35,862 nt of DNA, taken from positions 1 to 35,862 of the forward strand of contig JACQZF010000068.1 in assembly GCA_016213945.1 (NCBI GenBank), in the 5' to 3' direction. Below the pieces are notes generated by a model. The model was not told the origin of the DNA. It saw only the letters and a list, made by a program, of their open reading frames with translations, and made no database searches. Below are positions 1 to 9,123 of this stretch, in pieces. The position numbers were made by a program, and so were the translations under genes. The stretch's first letter is position 1; each line of letters starts with the position of its first letter. The stretch is from Nitrospirota bacterium. Lineage in GTDB: Bacteria; Nitrospirota; Thermodesulfovibrionia; UBA6902.

Positions 1-283
1 ACTCAATTGAAGGTCTTTTGTCATGTATGCTTTCCTTACTGTTTTTTTCGTCCCTGTTTTGCTCCGGTCGTAACATATTCTATCTTACTTTCAATGCATT
101 ACGCTCTGTAACACCTAATGACGGCCATTAGAATTCCCCGCATAACGGATATTCTGGGTTAAATGTCCTTAACAGATAAACATCGGCTTAAGGTTTAATG
201 AAAGATGCCGATAAGTACTTTGAGATAGTCGCGTGGTAATGACATATCGGGCTGGACGGCAGGTAAAACAAGGAGGAGTATCT
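1..283. other. Upstream region of the first chemoreceptor, no gene seen
   Basis: No convincing coding sequence lies here. A 6-bp inverted repeat (182-187 with 207-212, 19-nt loop) sits about 75 bases upstream of the chemoreceptor start and may fold in its leader. I looked for c-di-GMP riboswitch hallmarks and did not find them. No clear sigma-70 or sigma-54 promoter was recognised. Confidence 0.4.
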
Positions 284-1573
284 GTGAAATCTTTTATAAG
301 GGAGTTGAACATCCAGTGGAAAATCGGCATTATCCTTTTGGCATTGGTAGCATGTGTTTTTGGCAACTTTATAGCAATACTTTTGACGGGCGCAGACGCA
401 GCAAAGGCGATAGGCACGCTCAAAGCTATTTCAATTATATCTTTTGTCTTTTCCATTGTAATCGCAGGAATTGGCTTTTACAGTGTAAAGAAAAGAATGG
501 TTGCGAACCTGTTAGGAACATTAGAGGTAACGAATCGCCTAAAAGAAGGCGATTTGGGCATGGAAATTAACGTAAGAAGCAACGATGAGATCGGAGAAGT
601 GCAAGCCGCATTGAAGACCATGGTGGGAAATCTAACAAGGATGGTCGGAGAGATACAGGATGTCTCTCACACAGTTGCAAGCAGTTCAGAAGAAGTATCC
701 GCAATGATAACACAAATAAACAGAGGCATAGACGATCAGGCGCAACAGATCGAGCAGTCTGCAACAGCCACAACAGAGGTATCGCAAACTATTGTAGAGG
801 TTGCAAAAAATGCTGCGCACGCATCTGAGGCAGCAAGCGAGTCTGTCACTATCGCCGGTGAAGGGAAAACAGTCGTTGAGAAGGCCGTTACAAGCATATT
901 AAATATCGCTTCAACCATTGAGAAGTCTTCACAGACTATCGGAAATCTGGGAGAGAGCAGCAGACAGATTGGAGATATTATAAATGTCATTAATGAGATT
1001 GCAGGACAAACGAACCTCCTTGCGCTGAATGCCGCAATCGAAGCTGCAAGAGCGGGAGAGCAGGGGAGGGGGTTTGCAGTCGTAGCCGACGAGGTTAGAA
1101 AGCTTGCTGAGAAAACCGGCAAGGCGACCGATGAAATAACCGAAATGATTAAAAAGATTCAGCAGGAGACGGAGATGTCCGTTGAGAGCATGGCTCAAAA
1201 TAAGATAGAGGCAGAAGAAGGAGTGAAACTGGCAAATCAGGCTAAAGATTCACTTGACAGGATAGTCCACGCATCTGAGCAATGTCTTGAGATGGTGCGT
1301 TCCATTGCCACTGCTTCGGAAGAGCAGTCAACTGCAATTGATGAAGTATCGTCGGGAATGGAGAATATTTCCAGCGTATTTGGGATATCGCGCGAGGCAA
1401 TCTCACAGATAAATATTGCGGCAAATGAACTTGCAAAGATAGCAGGCGAATTAAGGGAACGTGTTGGATGGTTTAAGACAGGTTCTAAGGAAGGGAATAG
1501 CAGCAAAGCACGTTCTGTAAGCGGCCCTCAAAATAATAAACGTCACATTCTTGCTTCTGCATCACATAATTAG
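284..1573 (+). CDS. Methyl-accepting chemotaxis protein without a periplasmic sensor domain
   Basis: Chemoreceptor of 429 aa that should relay signals to CheA/CheW at the inner membrane. Two membrane segments (about 13-35 and 47-68) are separated by only about 11 residues, so there is no periplasmic ligand-binding domain. A HAMP domain (about 70-122) follows, then a long coiled-coil signalling domain (about 130-395). Its hairpin tip carries the conserved motif [20 protein letters not shown] at 241-260. The GTG start at 284 is chosen because AGGAGG lies just upstream; an in-frame GTG at 233 has no such site. The signalling domain is closely similar to that of the next gene, so the two look like a tandem duplication. 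The stimulus cannot be told from sequence; it may be sensed at the membrane or through HAMP. Confidence 0.93.
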   Translation: MKSFIRELNIQWKIGIILLALVACVFGNFIAILLTGADAAKAIGTLKAISIISFVFSIVIAGIGFYSVKKRMVANLLGTLEVTNRLKEGDLGMEINVRSNDEIGEVQAALKTMVGNLTRMVGEIQDVSHTVASSSEEVSAMITQINRGIDDQAQQIEQSATATTEVSQTIVEVAKNAAHASEAASESVTIAGEGKTVVEKAVTSILNIASTIEKSSQTIGNLGESSRQIGDIINVINEIAGQTNLLALNAAIEAARAGEQGRGFAVVADEVRKLAEKTGKATDEITEMIKKIQQETEMSVESMAQNKIEAEEGVKLANQAKDSLDRIVHASEQCLEMVRSIATASEEQSTAIDEVSSGMENISSVFGISREAISQINIAANELAKIAGELRERVGWFKTGSKEGNSSKARSVSGPQNNKRHILASASHN

Positions 1574-1594
1574 CCCGGGGTAATTCTTATTTGG

Positions 1595-1645
1595 ATGGTG
1601 GTTGGTGTAACTTATCAAGCACCATCAACCTTCGTTCATTAAAAT
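1595..1645 (+). terminator. Possible weak terminator hairpin after the first chemoreceptor
   Basis: GGTTGGTG pairs imperfectly with CACCATCAACC across an AT-rich loop shortly after the chemoreceptor stop. There is a bulge and only a short T stretch after the stem, so this is a weak call. Confidence 0.25.
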
Positions 1646-1755
1646 CAGGAAAAATACTTAAGTAATTATTGCAACCTTCCGATAATAGAATTGCAGTTTC
1701 ACAATCAAAGGGCGCCAACAGTACTTTTGTTTTGTTGTTAAAAAGGAGCAGAATT

Positions 1756-3174
1756 ATGAGCATTGACCATATAAAAACAAGGGACAAAATCATCTTATGT
1801 TTCACATTACCTTTAATCTTAACAACCCTGTTATGTTTCTGGATCTTTTCAATAAGTTCAAGCGTCTCTGATAATATCGAAGCGGTGCGGAAAAGCAATG
1901 TCGAGCATGCGCTGTTAGCCGAAAGAATGAATACACAAGTTGTGGGAAAAATAGACAAAGGGCTGGATGCCGTTACACAGGCTGTAAAGAGCGTAAGGAA
2001 TGTAACGTTTGCGTTGAATGTGTTTTTTTTAGTTACTGGTGTCTTGAGTTGTTTGTATTTAGTCCGCTCCATAGTACGGCCTCTTAAGGAGGGCGTAGAC
2101 GCTACTGACAGGTTAGCTGACGGAGAGCTTAACGCTGAAATCAAAACGGACAGGGGTGATGAATTCGGGCACTTACAGGTTTCTCTGAAAACTTTAGTTG
2201 GCAATCTGAGGGAGATAGTCTCACAGATAAAAGACGTTTCAAATACAGTGGCGAGCAATTCTAAAGAAGTTTCAGCGACAACAGAACATATAAGCTCCGG
2301 TATTAACGAGCAGTCAAAACAAATTGAACAATCCACCGCTGCAGTAACGGAAGTGTCTCAGAGCATAGTGGAGGTTGCAAGGAACGCAGCAAATGCATCG
2401 GATGCCGCAAAGGAGTCCGTCAGCATTGCGGGAGAGGGAAAAGCAGTTGTTGAGCAGACCGTAACAAGTATGTTGAGCATAGCTGAGAACGTTGAACAAT
2501 CCTCACACACTATCGGGGAACTGGGCGAGAGCAGTAAACAGATAGGGGACATAATAAACGTAATCAATGACATTGCCGGGCAGACCAACCTCCTTGCATT
2601 GAACGCCGCTATTGAGGCGGCGAGGGCGGGCGAGCAGGGAAGGGGGTTTGCGGTAGTGGCTGATGAGGTGAAAAAGCTTGCGGAGAAGACCGGCAAGGCG
2701 ACCGAGGAGATCACAGAGATGATCAAGAAGATACAGCGGGAGACGGAAGTCTCTGTGGAGAGTATGAAAAAGAATAAAGAAGACGCTGAAAAAGGCGTCA
2801 GGCTCGCAAATCAGGCCAAGGATTCTCTTGAAAAAATAGTTCATGCGTCCGACCAATGCCTTGACATGGTGCAAGCCATAGCTACTGCCACGGAAGAACA
2901 GTCCTCGGCAATTGAAGAGGTATCGTCAAGTATGGAAAATGTTTCTGGCGCATTCAGTGCTTCACGAGAAGCTGTTTCACAGATCAATACATCCGCAATT
3001 GAACTCGCGCGAATCTCCGGAGAGTTGATGAACCTTGTATCATGGTTCAGGACAGATACTTCTTCCGGGGACGTCGAGAAGACTACACATACTCAAAAAG
3101 GTCTCACTATAAAGAACTTGATGCAGCCAAGGGATAATCAGAAATTACGGAGACAGTCCTGTGAGATTATTTGA
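1756..3174 (+). CDS. Methyl-accepting chemotaxis protein (paralogue of the preceding one)
   Basis: Chemoreceptor of 472 aa. Membrane segments lie at about 11-35 and 84-105 and enclose a roughly 48-residue periplasmic stretch, too short for a known Cache or four-helix sensor domain. HAMP (about 106-158) and the cytoplasmic signalling domain follow, with the conserved [20 protein letters not shown] tip. The ATG at 1756 is chosen because AAAGGAG precedes it by 8 bases; the frame is open further upstream from a TTG at 1669, but without a ribosome site. The signalling half is very similar to the preceding chemoreceptor while the N-terminal halves differ. This suggests duplication followed by divergence of the input end. 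Its last 8 bases overlap the convergent panB stop. Confidence 0.93.
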   Translation: MSIDHIKTRDKIILCFTLPLILTTLLCFWIFSISSSVSDNIEAVRKSNVEHALLAERMNTQVVGKIDKGLDAVTQAVKSVRNVTFALNVFFLVTGVLSCLYLVRSIVRPLKEGVDATDRLADGELNAEIKTDRGDEFGHLQVSLKTLVGNLREIVSQIKDVSNTVASNSKEVSATTEHISSGINEQSKQIEQSTAAVTEVSQSIVEVARNAANASDAAKESVSIAGEGKAVVEQTVTSMLSIAENVEQSSHTIGELGESSKQIGDIINVINDIAGQTNLLALNAAIEAARAGEQGRGFAVVADEVKKLAEKTGKATEEITEMIKKIQRETEVSVESMKKNKEDAEKGVRLANQAKDSLEKIVHASDQCLDMVQAIATATEEQSSAIEEVSSSMENVSGAFSASREAVSQINTSAIELARISGELMNLVSWFRTDTSSGDVEKTTHTQKGLTIKNLMQPRDNQKLRRQSCEII

Positions 3175-3967
3175 AGCTGTGCTCATCTGAGGGGAAGATG
3201 CCTTTTTCGATTTCTTCCCGGTAGAGTATAATCGCTTTCAGTGCCTCTTCCTTCATGTTAGCGTACTGCTTAACGAATTTTGGTACAAACCTTTCAAACA
3301 GGCCGATTACATCATGAAGGACCAGAATCTGCCCGTCGCAGTGCGGGCCGGCCCCAATGCCGATTGTAGGTATGGAAAGTTCTCCTGTGATTTTTTCTGC
3401 AAGGCCTAACGGTATCGCCTCAAGCAGCAGGGAGAAGGCCCCTGCGTCCTCGATAATGTGCGCTTCTTCAATAAGTTTCTTTGCAGCCTCATCTGTCTTG
3501 CCCTGAACCTTGTATCCTCCCATTCTGTGGATGGATTGAGGGGTGAGGCCTATGTGGGCCATCACGGGGATGTCAGATTTTATCAGCGCCCTGATATGCT
3601 CAGCAATTTCAGCTCCGCCTTCAAGCTTAACGGCAGCGGCCCCGGCTTCTTTTAAGAACCTGCCAGCATTCTTCACCGCGTCTGAAATACTTGTCTGATA
3701 AGACATGAAGGGCATGTCGCCAATAACCATCGCGCTTCTTACAGCCCTTGCAACCATTTTTGTATGGTAAAGCATTTCATCCATTGTCACCGGCAGTGTG
3801 TTTTCCAGTCCCTGCACGACCATGCCAAGTGAATCCCCGACAAGCACGGCGTCAATTCCAGCCTCATCAACAATCCGCGCAAACGGATAATCGTAGGCAG
3901 TGATCAGCGTAATTTTTTTGCCTTCTTTTTTCTTTTTCAGAAAATCCTGGATTGTAAAATTAGGCAT
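3167..3967 (-). CDS. panB: 3-methyl-2-oxobutanoate hydroxymethyltransferase (ketopantoate synthesis)
   Basis: Transfers a hydroxymethyl group from 5,10-methylene-tetrahydrofolate to alpha-ketoisovalerate, the first committed step of pantothenate and coenzyme A synthesis. It has 266 aa, the usual PanB length. Family blocks seen are [11 protein letters not shown] near 41-51 (metal/substrate loop), the EGG motif near 114, and [15 protein letters not shown] in the C-terminal third. The ATG has AGGAG about 9 bases upstream. It follows the FKBP gene by only 23 bases, so the two are probably co-transcribed. The other pantothenate genes (panC, panD) are not in the window. Confidence 0.97.
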   Translation of the reverse strand: MPNFTIQDFLKKKKEGKKITLITAYDYPFARIVDEAGIDAVLVGDSLGMVVQGLENTLPVTMDEMLYHTKMVARAVRSAMVIGDMPFMSYQTSISDAVKNAGRFLKEAGAAAVKLEGGAEIAEHIRALIKSDIPVMAHIGLTPQSIHRMGGYKVQGKTDEAAKKLIEEAHIIEDAGAFSLLLEAIPLGLAEKITGELSIPTIGIGAGPHCDGQILVLHDVIGLFERFVPKFVKQYANMKEEALKAIILYREEIEKGIFPSDEHSFK

Positions 3968-3990
3968 TGTGGCTGCTCCTGGTTGCAGTC

Positions 3991-4440
3991 TTAACCGGTC
4001 AATTTACTTTCTGTGGGTACTATCTCTATCAGTTCCAGCTCAAATATAAGCTCTTTACCAGCCAGCGGATGGTTCGCATCCATCATAAATCCTTTATCAG
4101 TAATGGCCGCCACCGTTACCGGAACGGACCTTCCGTCAGCCCTGTGCATTTTAATCGTATCTCCAATCCTGGGGTCGAAATCCCCAGGCGCACTTTTTCT
4201 TGCAAATTCAAAAACCTTGTTTTCGTCACGTAAACCATAAGAGTCTTCCGGGGAGAGAGTCAGCCTTTTGGTCTCGTTTGGTTTCATACCGGTAACGCCT
4301 TTTTCAAAGCCGGGAATTACCATACCTTCGCCAACGGTGAACTCTATCGGGGCTATGCCTTTTGAGGTTTCGATTGTGTCTCCATTTGCATCTTTAAGGG
4401 TGTAATGCACCTTTACCTTGTCGCCGTTTTTTACTTCCAC
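3991..4440 (-). CDS. FKBP-type peptidyl-prolyl isomerase, SlyD-like
   Basis: Predicted cytoplasmic prolyl isomerase/chaperone of 149 aa. The N-terminal FKBP part has the typical [10 protein letters not shown] opening, the [12 protein letters not shown] block, and an insert-in-flap region (about 70-125). The chain closes with the [15 protein letters not shown] block of SlyD proteins. The histidine-rich metal-binding tail of E. coli SlyD is absent, so a role in nickel delivery is less likely. No signal peptide is seen. Translation starts at GTG with AAGGAGG about 7 bases upstream. panB lies immediately downstream. Confidence 0.92.
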   Translation of the reverse strand: MEVKNGDKVKVHYTLKDANGDTIETSKGIAPIEFTVGEGMVIPGFEKGVTGMKPNETKRLTLSPEDSYGLRDENKVFEFARKSAPGDFDPRIGDTIKMHRADGRSVPVTVAAITDKGFMMDANHPLAGKELIFELELIEIVPTESKLTG

Positions 4441-4504
4441 GTCTTGCCTCCTTATATCATTAACACGTTTTGCTCGTCGTGTTATAGTTCTGAATTTTAC
4501 ACAA

Positions 4505-5347
4505 TTATAACATCTGAGATTTGTTTTTTCTTAGAAAGAAAATCCCTGCGCCGATCAATATCATACACAGGCAAAGTATCTGCCCCATTGATATGAAGCC
4601 GAAAAATAATCCGAGCTGGGGGTCGGGGTCGCGAACAAATTCAATCAATAACCTCACCAACCCATAGCCGATAAAATATACGGAAAGAAAAAAGCCGCTG
4701 AATTTTTTCCTGTCACGAAGATTCCAGAGCACAAGAAAAAGCAAAATCCCTTCAAAAAGGGCCTCGTAGAGCTGGGACGGATGCCTGAGCTGTTGTGTTT
4801 CGTCAAGGGGGAAATACATTCCCCATGGAACGGTTGTGGCCCGTCCGTACAGTTCGCCGTTAATGAAGTTGCCCAGCCTGCCGAACGTATACCCAAGCGG
4901 AATCGAAGGGATGAGGAAGTCCGCAAACTGCCAGAAATTTATTTTGTACTTGCGGCAGAATATTGTTGTAGCTGTGATGACGCCGATTAATCCGCCGTGA
5001 TAAGACATACCCGCGAGCCCGGTAAAATGGAACCCGCCCGTAAAACTAAACGGCAGGATTATCTCCAGCGGGTTTGACATGTAATAACTGAAATTGTAGA
5101 AGAGCACATATCCCAGCCTGGCCCCGACCAGAAGTCCTGCAACTGCCCCCACAAGATAGTTTTCTATATTGGTCTTTGTGTAGCCGAAATTTTCTTTTTT
5201 CAGCCTGTAGAGCGACATCAAATAAAGGGTGGCGAACGCGGCAATATACATCAATCCGTAATAACGGACCTGAAACTGCCCGATCTGAAAGATATAGGGC
5301 TTGAGGTTTTCGGGGATATGCTGCCAGAAGTCAATGAAGTTGTTCAT
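4505..5347 (-). CDS. lgt: Prolipoprotein diacylglyceryl transferase
   Basis: Integral membrane enzyme of 280 aa that moves diacylglycerol from phosphatidylglycerol to the lipobox cysteine of prelipoproteins, the first step of lipoprotein maturation. The Lgt signature GRLGNFINGELYGR is at about 156-169, the conserved SYHGG with its histidine near 117, and the HPSQLYEA block follows. About seven membrane segments are apparent. The ATG overlaps the stop of the upstream small membrane protein by 4 bases, so translation is probably coupled. No strong Shine-Dalgarno site is visible. Confidence 0.97.
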   Translation of the reverse strand: MNNFIDFWQHIPENLKPYIFQIGQFQVRYYGLMYIAAFATLYLMSLYRLKKENFGYTKTNIENYLVGAVAGLLVGARLGYVLFYNFSYYMSNPLEIILPFSFTGGFHFTGLAGMSYHGGLIGVITATTIFCRKYKINFWQFADFLIPSIPLGYTFGRLGNFINGELYGRATTVPWGMYFPLDETQQLRHPSQLYEALFEGILLFLVLWNLRDRKKFSGFFLSVYFIGYGLVRLLIEFVRDPDPQLGLFFGFISMGQILCLCMILIGAGIFFLRKNKSQML

Positions 5348-5646
5348 GTCTTATTGTTTGCTGAGTATCTATTCCCTGTTTGCTCTTCTATAGAGCGGTA
5401 TATTTTCTTGGTATTTTTTATAAAAAACATCAGGGCGGTCCCGATAATCGCTGCCGCAATTATCATTGTAATAATATTTATCTTTTCAAAGTGGACAAAG
5501 TGCCTGTTGATCAAATGCAGCGAACCGGTGACGAGCATCGTAACTACGATAGTCAGGAGGGAATAGATGCTGATCACAATTAAAAGAAATATTAACGGCA
5601 AGAGCCGCTGCACCGGGGACTTCGATGTTGAGTTTGTTATAGGCAT
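5344..5646 (-). CDS. Small two-helix membrane protein heading the lgt operon
   Basis: A 100-aa protein I do not recognise. It has two hydrophobic segments (about 17-41 and 57-77) and a basic C-terminal tail, so it should be an inner-membrane protein with a short loop. It overlaps lgt by 4 bases, which supports translation. There is no Shine-Dalgarno site. A TTGTAA (5677-5682) N18 TACAAT (5653-5658) promoter on the minus strand ends 7 bases before the ATG, so the mRNA may begin at the start codon. Confidence 0.62.
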   Translation of the reverse strand: MPITNSTSKSPVQRLLPLIFLLIVISIYSLLTIVVTMLVTGSLHLINRHFVHFEKINIITMIIAAAIIGTALMFFIKNTKKIYRSIEEQTGNRYSANNKT

Positions 5647-5652
5647 GAGGTT

Positions 5653-5682
5653 ATTGTACGAAATAAGGGGTACAGGTTACAA
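5653..5682 (-). promoter_or_regulatory. Putative sigma-70 promoter of the lgt operon, leaderless
   Basis: Reading the minus strand, TTGTAA is followed by an 18-base spacer and TACAAT. Transcription would start 7 bases after the -10 box, exactly at the A of the ATG at 5646. Confidence 0.45.
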
Positions 5683-5771
5683 ATATGGATATGCCGGGAG
5701 CGATATATAAGATCTGTTCCCCTTCCCTGATGCTGATTCTACCCTCATATTTCCATTATGCTACAAAAAGC

Positions 5772-5908
5772 AGTTAACCACAGACACAGAGGCCCCGAGT
5801 TGAAAAATAAGAGAAAGAACCAAGACGCATCCTTCACCGTGGTGGTGACACAAGTTTTTCCGGATTGCTTTTATTTTCTCAGTGTCTCCGTGCCTCAGTG
5901 GTAAATGA
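5772..5908. repeat. Degenerate dispersed inverted repeat (CACAGAGG family, copy 1)
   Basis: The left end reads ACCACAGACACAGAGG and the right end is its imperfect complement GTGTCTCCGTGCCTCAGTGGT. It is the same family as the elements at 19367-19513 and 32167-32250, but the left arm has lost part of the unit and the interior differs. Confidence 0.6.
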
Positions 5909-6121
5909 ACTGCTGTTTTTAGGATTATGCTTCTCAAGTATCTTGTTGATGAAGGAAAGATCATCTTAAGATTGTTGCTACGTTCTATCTCGTCAGTATC
6001 CTTGTAAGGCTGCTCTTCAGATAGAATTAAGGCTCTATACTTATTTGTTGTTTTGTTATACTAAAAAAAGATTATCATTCCATTTAGAGATGATAATAAG
6101 AGGGGGAGAGGAGGAAATGTT

Positions 6122-7138
6122 ATGAGAATAACAAGGTGTCGAATGATTCCAATATTCTTTCTTGCTGCACTGCTGCTGTTTTTGACAGGAGGGTTTGCCG
6201 AAAACAACCCTCCGCGTAATTTAAAAGGTCCGCCTTTTACTGACCCTTCGGAAACACAGGCAATGCCTGAAAACTGGATAAAGCAGCCTGTTAAATATGA
6301 CCCATCAGCAGGCAATGCGGATCTTGTGCTTTCCCTTGATCAGCATCTATACCCGGCCTTGCTGCCTATGATTCAGAAGTATGCCAAAGAACATGGGCTG
6401 AAGATTGTTGTCAATGAAGGCACCTGCGGCATCACATCAGGGATGGTGGAGCGTAAGACAGTTGATATCGGGGGGTTTTGCTGCCCGCCGGGGAAAACAG
6501 ACAGGCTGCCGGGACTCCAGTTTCATACGATTGGAATTGATGCGCTTGAGCTTCTGGTCCATCCTGACAATCGTCTTGATAATATTACGATCGGGCAGGC
6601 GCGACAGATTTTCATGGGAGAGATACATCGCTGGTCGGAACTGAAGTCTTCTAAAGGAGAGAAAGGTATGGATATGCCGATTCAGGTCATTGGGAGACTT
6701 CACTGCAAATTAAGACCCGGACACTGGCGGCTGCTGCTCGACAAAGAAGACCTTTTTGCCACAGGCCTACAGGAAGTGGGGGCTATTCCGGATATGATTT
6801 CACAGGTGGCCTTAAATCCGGGGGCGATCGGATACGAAGTCTTATGGAATACTGTTCGTTATAAGGATAAAGGCAGAGTAAAGGCATTATTGATTGATGG
6901 TTACAGTCCCGAAAATGCAGAGCATCTCATATCGCTCAGGTATCCTTTGTACCGTGTCTATAACCTTACAACATGGGAAGGCAAGGGAGTTGAAAATCCG
7001 CACGCAAAAAAGCTGGTCGCTTTTTTATTGCAGCACACAAAAGACCTTCCGAAAGAACACAACATCATCCCTGCGTCCCTCCTGAAAAAAACAGGATGGA
7101 AATTCAGCGGCGATGAAGTGACCGGGGAACCGAAATAG
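6122..7138 (+). CDS. Exported PstS-like substrate-binding protein with cysteines at the ligand loops
   Basis: A 338-aa protein with a clear Sec signal peptide (about 1-26, cleavage near GFA/E) and the fold signature of the phosphate/oxyanion binding-protein group (PBP-like). It keeps the ITIGQARQIFMGEIHRWSEL block and the NPGAIGYE block of that group. The loops that bind phosphate in PstS are altered. The first carries TCGITSG and GGFCCPPGKTD (C102, C120, C121) and another reads GRLHCKLRPGH (C195, nearby H194 and H201). This suggests a softer ligand than phosphate, for example a metal or thiol compound (inference). No ABC permease or ATPase is nearby; a histidine kinase follows, so it probably serves sensing. 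GAGGAGG precedes the ATG. Confidence 0.82.
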   Translation: MRITRCRMIPIFFLAALLLFLTGGFAENNPPRNLKGPPFTDPSETQAMPENWIKQPVKYDPSAGNADLVLSLDQHLYPALLPMIQKYAKEHGLKIVVNEGTCGITSGMVERKTVDIGGFCCPPGKTDRLPGLQFHTIGIDALELLVHPDNRLDNITIGQARQIFMGEIHRWSELKSSKGEKGMDMPIQVIGRLHCKLRPGHWRLLLDKEDLFATGLQEVGAIPDMISQVALNPGAIGYEVLWNTVRYKDKGRVKALLIDGYSPENAEHLISLRYPLYRVYNLTTWEGKGVENPHAKKLVAFLLQHTKDLPKEHNIIPASLLKKTGWKFSGDEVTGEPK

Positions 7139-7200
7139 AAACACGCAGCTTACAACCCGCAATACGCAACTGGTTTTATCGTATTCCATTAACCGTAAAA

Positions 7201-9123
7201 ATGGTAATTGTTACAGTTGTGATCGGTATCATTGTCTGGATTGTGATGGATTACATTCAGAGCCGCCGGATAAAAAACATCTTTATTGCTCAATTAACTG
7301 AAAGACTCGGGCAGCAGGCAATGGAAGACCGGTTGCGCTTTGACCGGTATGTAAAATCGCAGCAGCAGTCAGTAAGAATTTTTGCCTTGCAATACAATTT
7401 CACCGACTACATCAACAATCAGAAATGGTCTTTCAGAGAAACGTTTAGAGTTAAGTTCTACAACGATGCCCCCCCGTGGTTTCCTGTGCGTACAATTCTG
7501 CGCACACTGCCGCAGCCTCGTTACGCCTTGCTGCTGGACTCCCGCGGAGGGGTCAGGGAGGCGTATCAGAGAGGGAAGGATACCCTGCCTCAGTTTTTGC
7601 TTCAGCCGACAAGTCTCTTGATTGACAAAAGCAATGAACAAAGCTATATGACCACCTTTGATAATGCGCCTTATCTGATTGCATCTGCATCTTGTCTTGA
7701 TTCCCGTGGAAAGTTTACGGCTACCTTGATGCTCGCTACACCTATTGACGATGAGTTCTTGAATGACGCCATAGGGATTTCCACTCAAAGAGACATCGTA
7801 GCATTAATAACACCCGGAGAATACCCGCTGGTCCTGACAAGCAGCAACCTGATGGAGATCCCGTCCGGCGCGCCGCTTGATGCTTTGCAGAAAAAGTATT
7901 TAGTCACAGGAAAGGAGTTTTTTGATTACGGTTCTTCGGACCTGGTCATAAAATTTATTTCTTTGATATCACTTGAAAAAGCTGACGAATTAACCGGCTC
8001 GCTGATATTGAGGGAACGCGGGGAACGCGCTGTATCGGCTTTTGTGTTAATCCTGTCTTTTGCGGCTGTCATGTTCTATATTACACAGCGTATACAGCGA
8101 TTGACCGGGCGCATCTCTCATTTTTCCCGGCACACATTGGGCGTTCAACAGCAGGAAATTCAGAAGGGGGACCAGCTCCACGTCCTTGAAGAACGTTTCC
8201 AGCATTTGACGGAAGAGGTTGTCAGGTCGCGTGAGATTATAAAAAAACAGGCAGAGAAACAGGCCCGGGAAGAAGAGGCGAAGATAATTCAGGCAAAACT
8301 TATTCATGCAAACAAGATGACTTCTCTCGGCACCCTTGTTTCAGGCGTGGCTCATGAGATAAACAACCCCAACAGCTTTATAATGTCCAATGCGCAACTG
8401 TTCAATGACATCTGGAACGATATCTTTCTGGTGCTTAACGAGCATTACAAAAAAAACGGTGATTTTCCTATCGGAGATATGAAATTTTCGGAAATTCAGA
8501 GTCTTGTTCCAAGACTCCTCAACACTATTACCAAAGGCACGGAAAGGATAAAGAACATTGTTGACAGTTTAAAAAACTTTGTCAGAGCCGACACCGGAAA
8601 CCTGGACGAGAAAGTCGATGTTAATAAAGTTATTGAGAACGCAATATTCTTTCTTAATGCAGAAATAAAAAAATTCACCAATAATTTTCATGTAACATGT
8701 AAAGATAATCTTCCTTTTGTAAGGGGAAGCAGCCGTCAGCTTGAACAGGTAGTAATAAATCTCTTAATGAATTCATTGCAGGCATTGGATAACAGGGAGA
8801 GAGGCATATGGATATCGACTTCCCATGACGAAAAAGTAGATTCTGTATTAATCAGAGTTAAAGATGAAGGCTGTGGTATTCAGAAAGATATACTTGACCG
8901 CATTACCGAGCCGTTTTTCACTACGAAGTTAAATCAGGGCGGCACTGGCCTTGGACTTTCAATATCATATGCAATCGTAAAAGAACATAAAGGCAGTATG
9001 GAATTTATTTCCGAACCGGGCCAGGGCGCTACCGCCTGTATTACACTGCCAGTATATGATAAATTACGTTTTAAGGAGCAATTAATTGAACGATACCAGT
9101 CTTCCGATACTCCTCGTAGATGA
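7201..9123 (+). CDS. Membrane sensor histidine kinase
   Basis: A 640-aa kinase. TM1 is at 1-18, a periplasmic sensor region of about 255 residues follows, then TM2 at about 277-296, a HAMP-like linker and a coiled coil (about 325-370). The phosphoacceptor motif GVAHEINNPNSF carries H385. The ATPase domain has its N box around N520/N524, DEGCGIQ (G1, 555-561), EPFFTTK (F box) and GGTGLGLS (G2, 580-587). The periplasmic part resembles no domain I can name; it could contact the binding protein encoded just upstream. The gene overlaps the response regulator by 38 bases. The ATG at 7201 lacks a ribosome site. The frame is open further upstream and reads RNWFYRIPLTVK directly before it, preceded by ATA (7162) where an ATG would fit, so the true start may be 39 bases earlier. 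Confidence 0.9.
   Translation: MVIVTVVIGIIVWIVMDYIQSRRIKNIFIAQLTERLGQQAMEDRLRFDRYVKSQQQSVRIFALQYNFTDYINNQKWSFRETFRVKFYNDAPPWFPVRTILRTLPQPRYALLLDSRGGVREAYQRGKDTLPQFLLQPTSLLIDKSNEQSYMTTFDNAPYLIASASCLDSRGKFTATLMLATPIDDEFLNDAIGISTQRDIVALITPGEYPLVLTSSNLMEIPSGAPLDALQKKYLVTGKEFFDYGSSDLVIKFISLISLEKADELTGSLILRERGERAVSAFVLILSFAAVMFYITQRIQRLTGRISHFSRHTLGVQQQEIQKGDQLHVLEERFQHLTEEVVRSREIIKKQAEKQAREEEAKIIQAKLIHANKMTSLGTLVSGVAHEINNPNSFIMSNAQLFNDIWNDIFLVLNEHYKKNGDFPIGDMKFSEIQSLVPRLLNTITKGTERIKNIVDSLKNFVRADTGNLDEKVDVNKVIENAIFFLNAEIKKFTNNFHVTCKDNLPFVRGSSRQLEQVVINLLMNSLQALDNRERGIWISTSHDEKVDSVLIRVKDEGCGIQKDILDRITEPFFTTKLNQGGTGLGLSISYAIVKEHKGSMEFISEPGQGATACITLPVYDKLRFKEQLIERYQSSDTPRR

Larger units (their letters stand above)
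5647..6121. other. 475-bp intergenic region between the divergent lgt and binding-protein operons
   Basis: It holds the lgt-side promoter, a degenerate copy of the dispersed CACAGAGGCACGGAGACACAG-type inverted repeat (about 5770-5910), and an 8-bp inverted repeat (ATTATCAT 6071-6078 with ATGATAAT 6090-6097) in the probable leader of the binding-protein gene. A TATACT box lies at 6057-6062 but lacks a convincing -35. The short open frames in this stretch do not look like genes. Confidence 0.5.

Noticed and set aside
180-283. Riboswitch in front of the first chemoreceptor
   Set aside because: A 6-bp stem exists, but the conserved c-di-GMP class I or II bases are not there.
4013-4240. Open frames opposite FKBP, metF, folD and kinase genes
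   Set aside because: They lie wholly inside well-supported genes on the other strand, have no domain signature or ribosome site, and read as low-complexity shadows.
6071-6097. Fur-type box upstream of the binding protein
   Set aside because: The half-sites ATTATC and GATAAT point outward with an 11-base gap, unlike the GATAATGATAATCATTATC arrangement.
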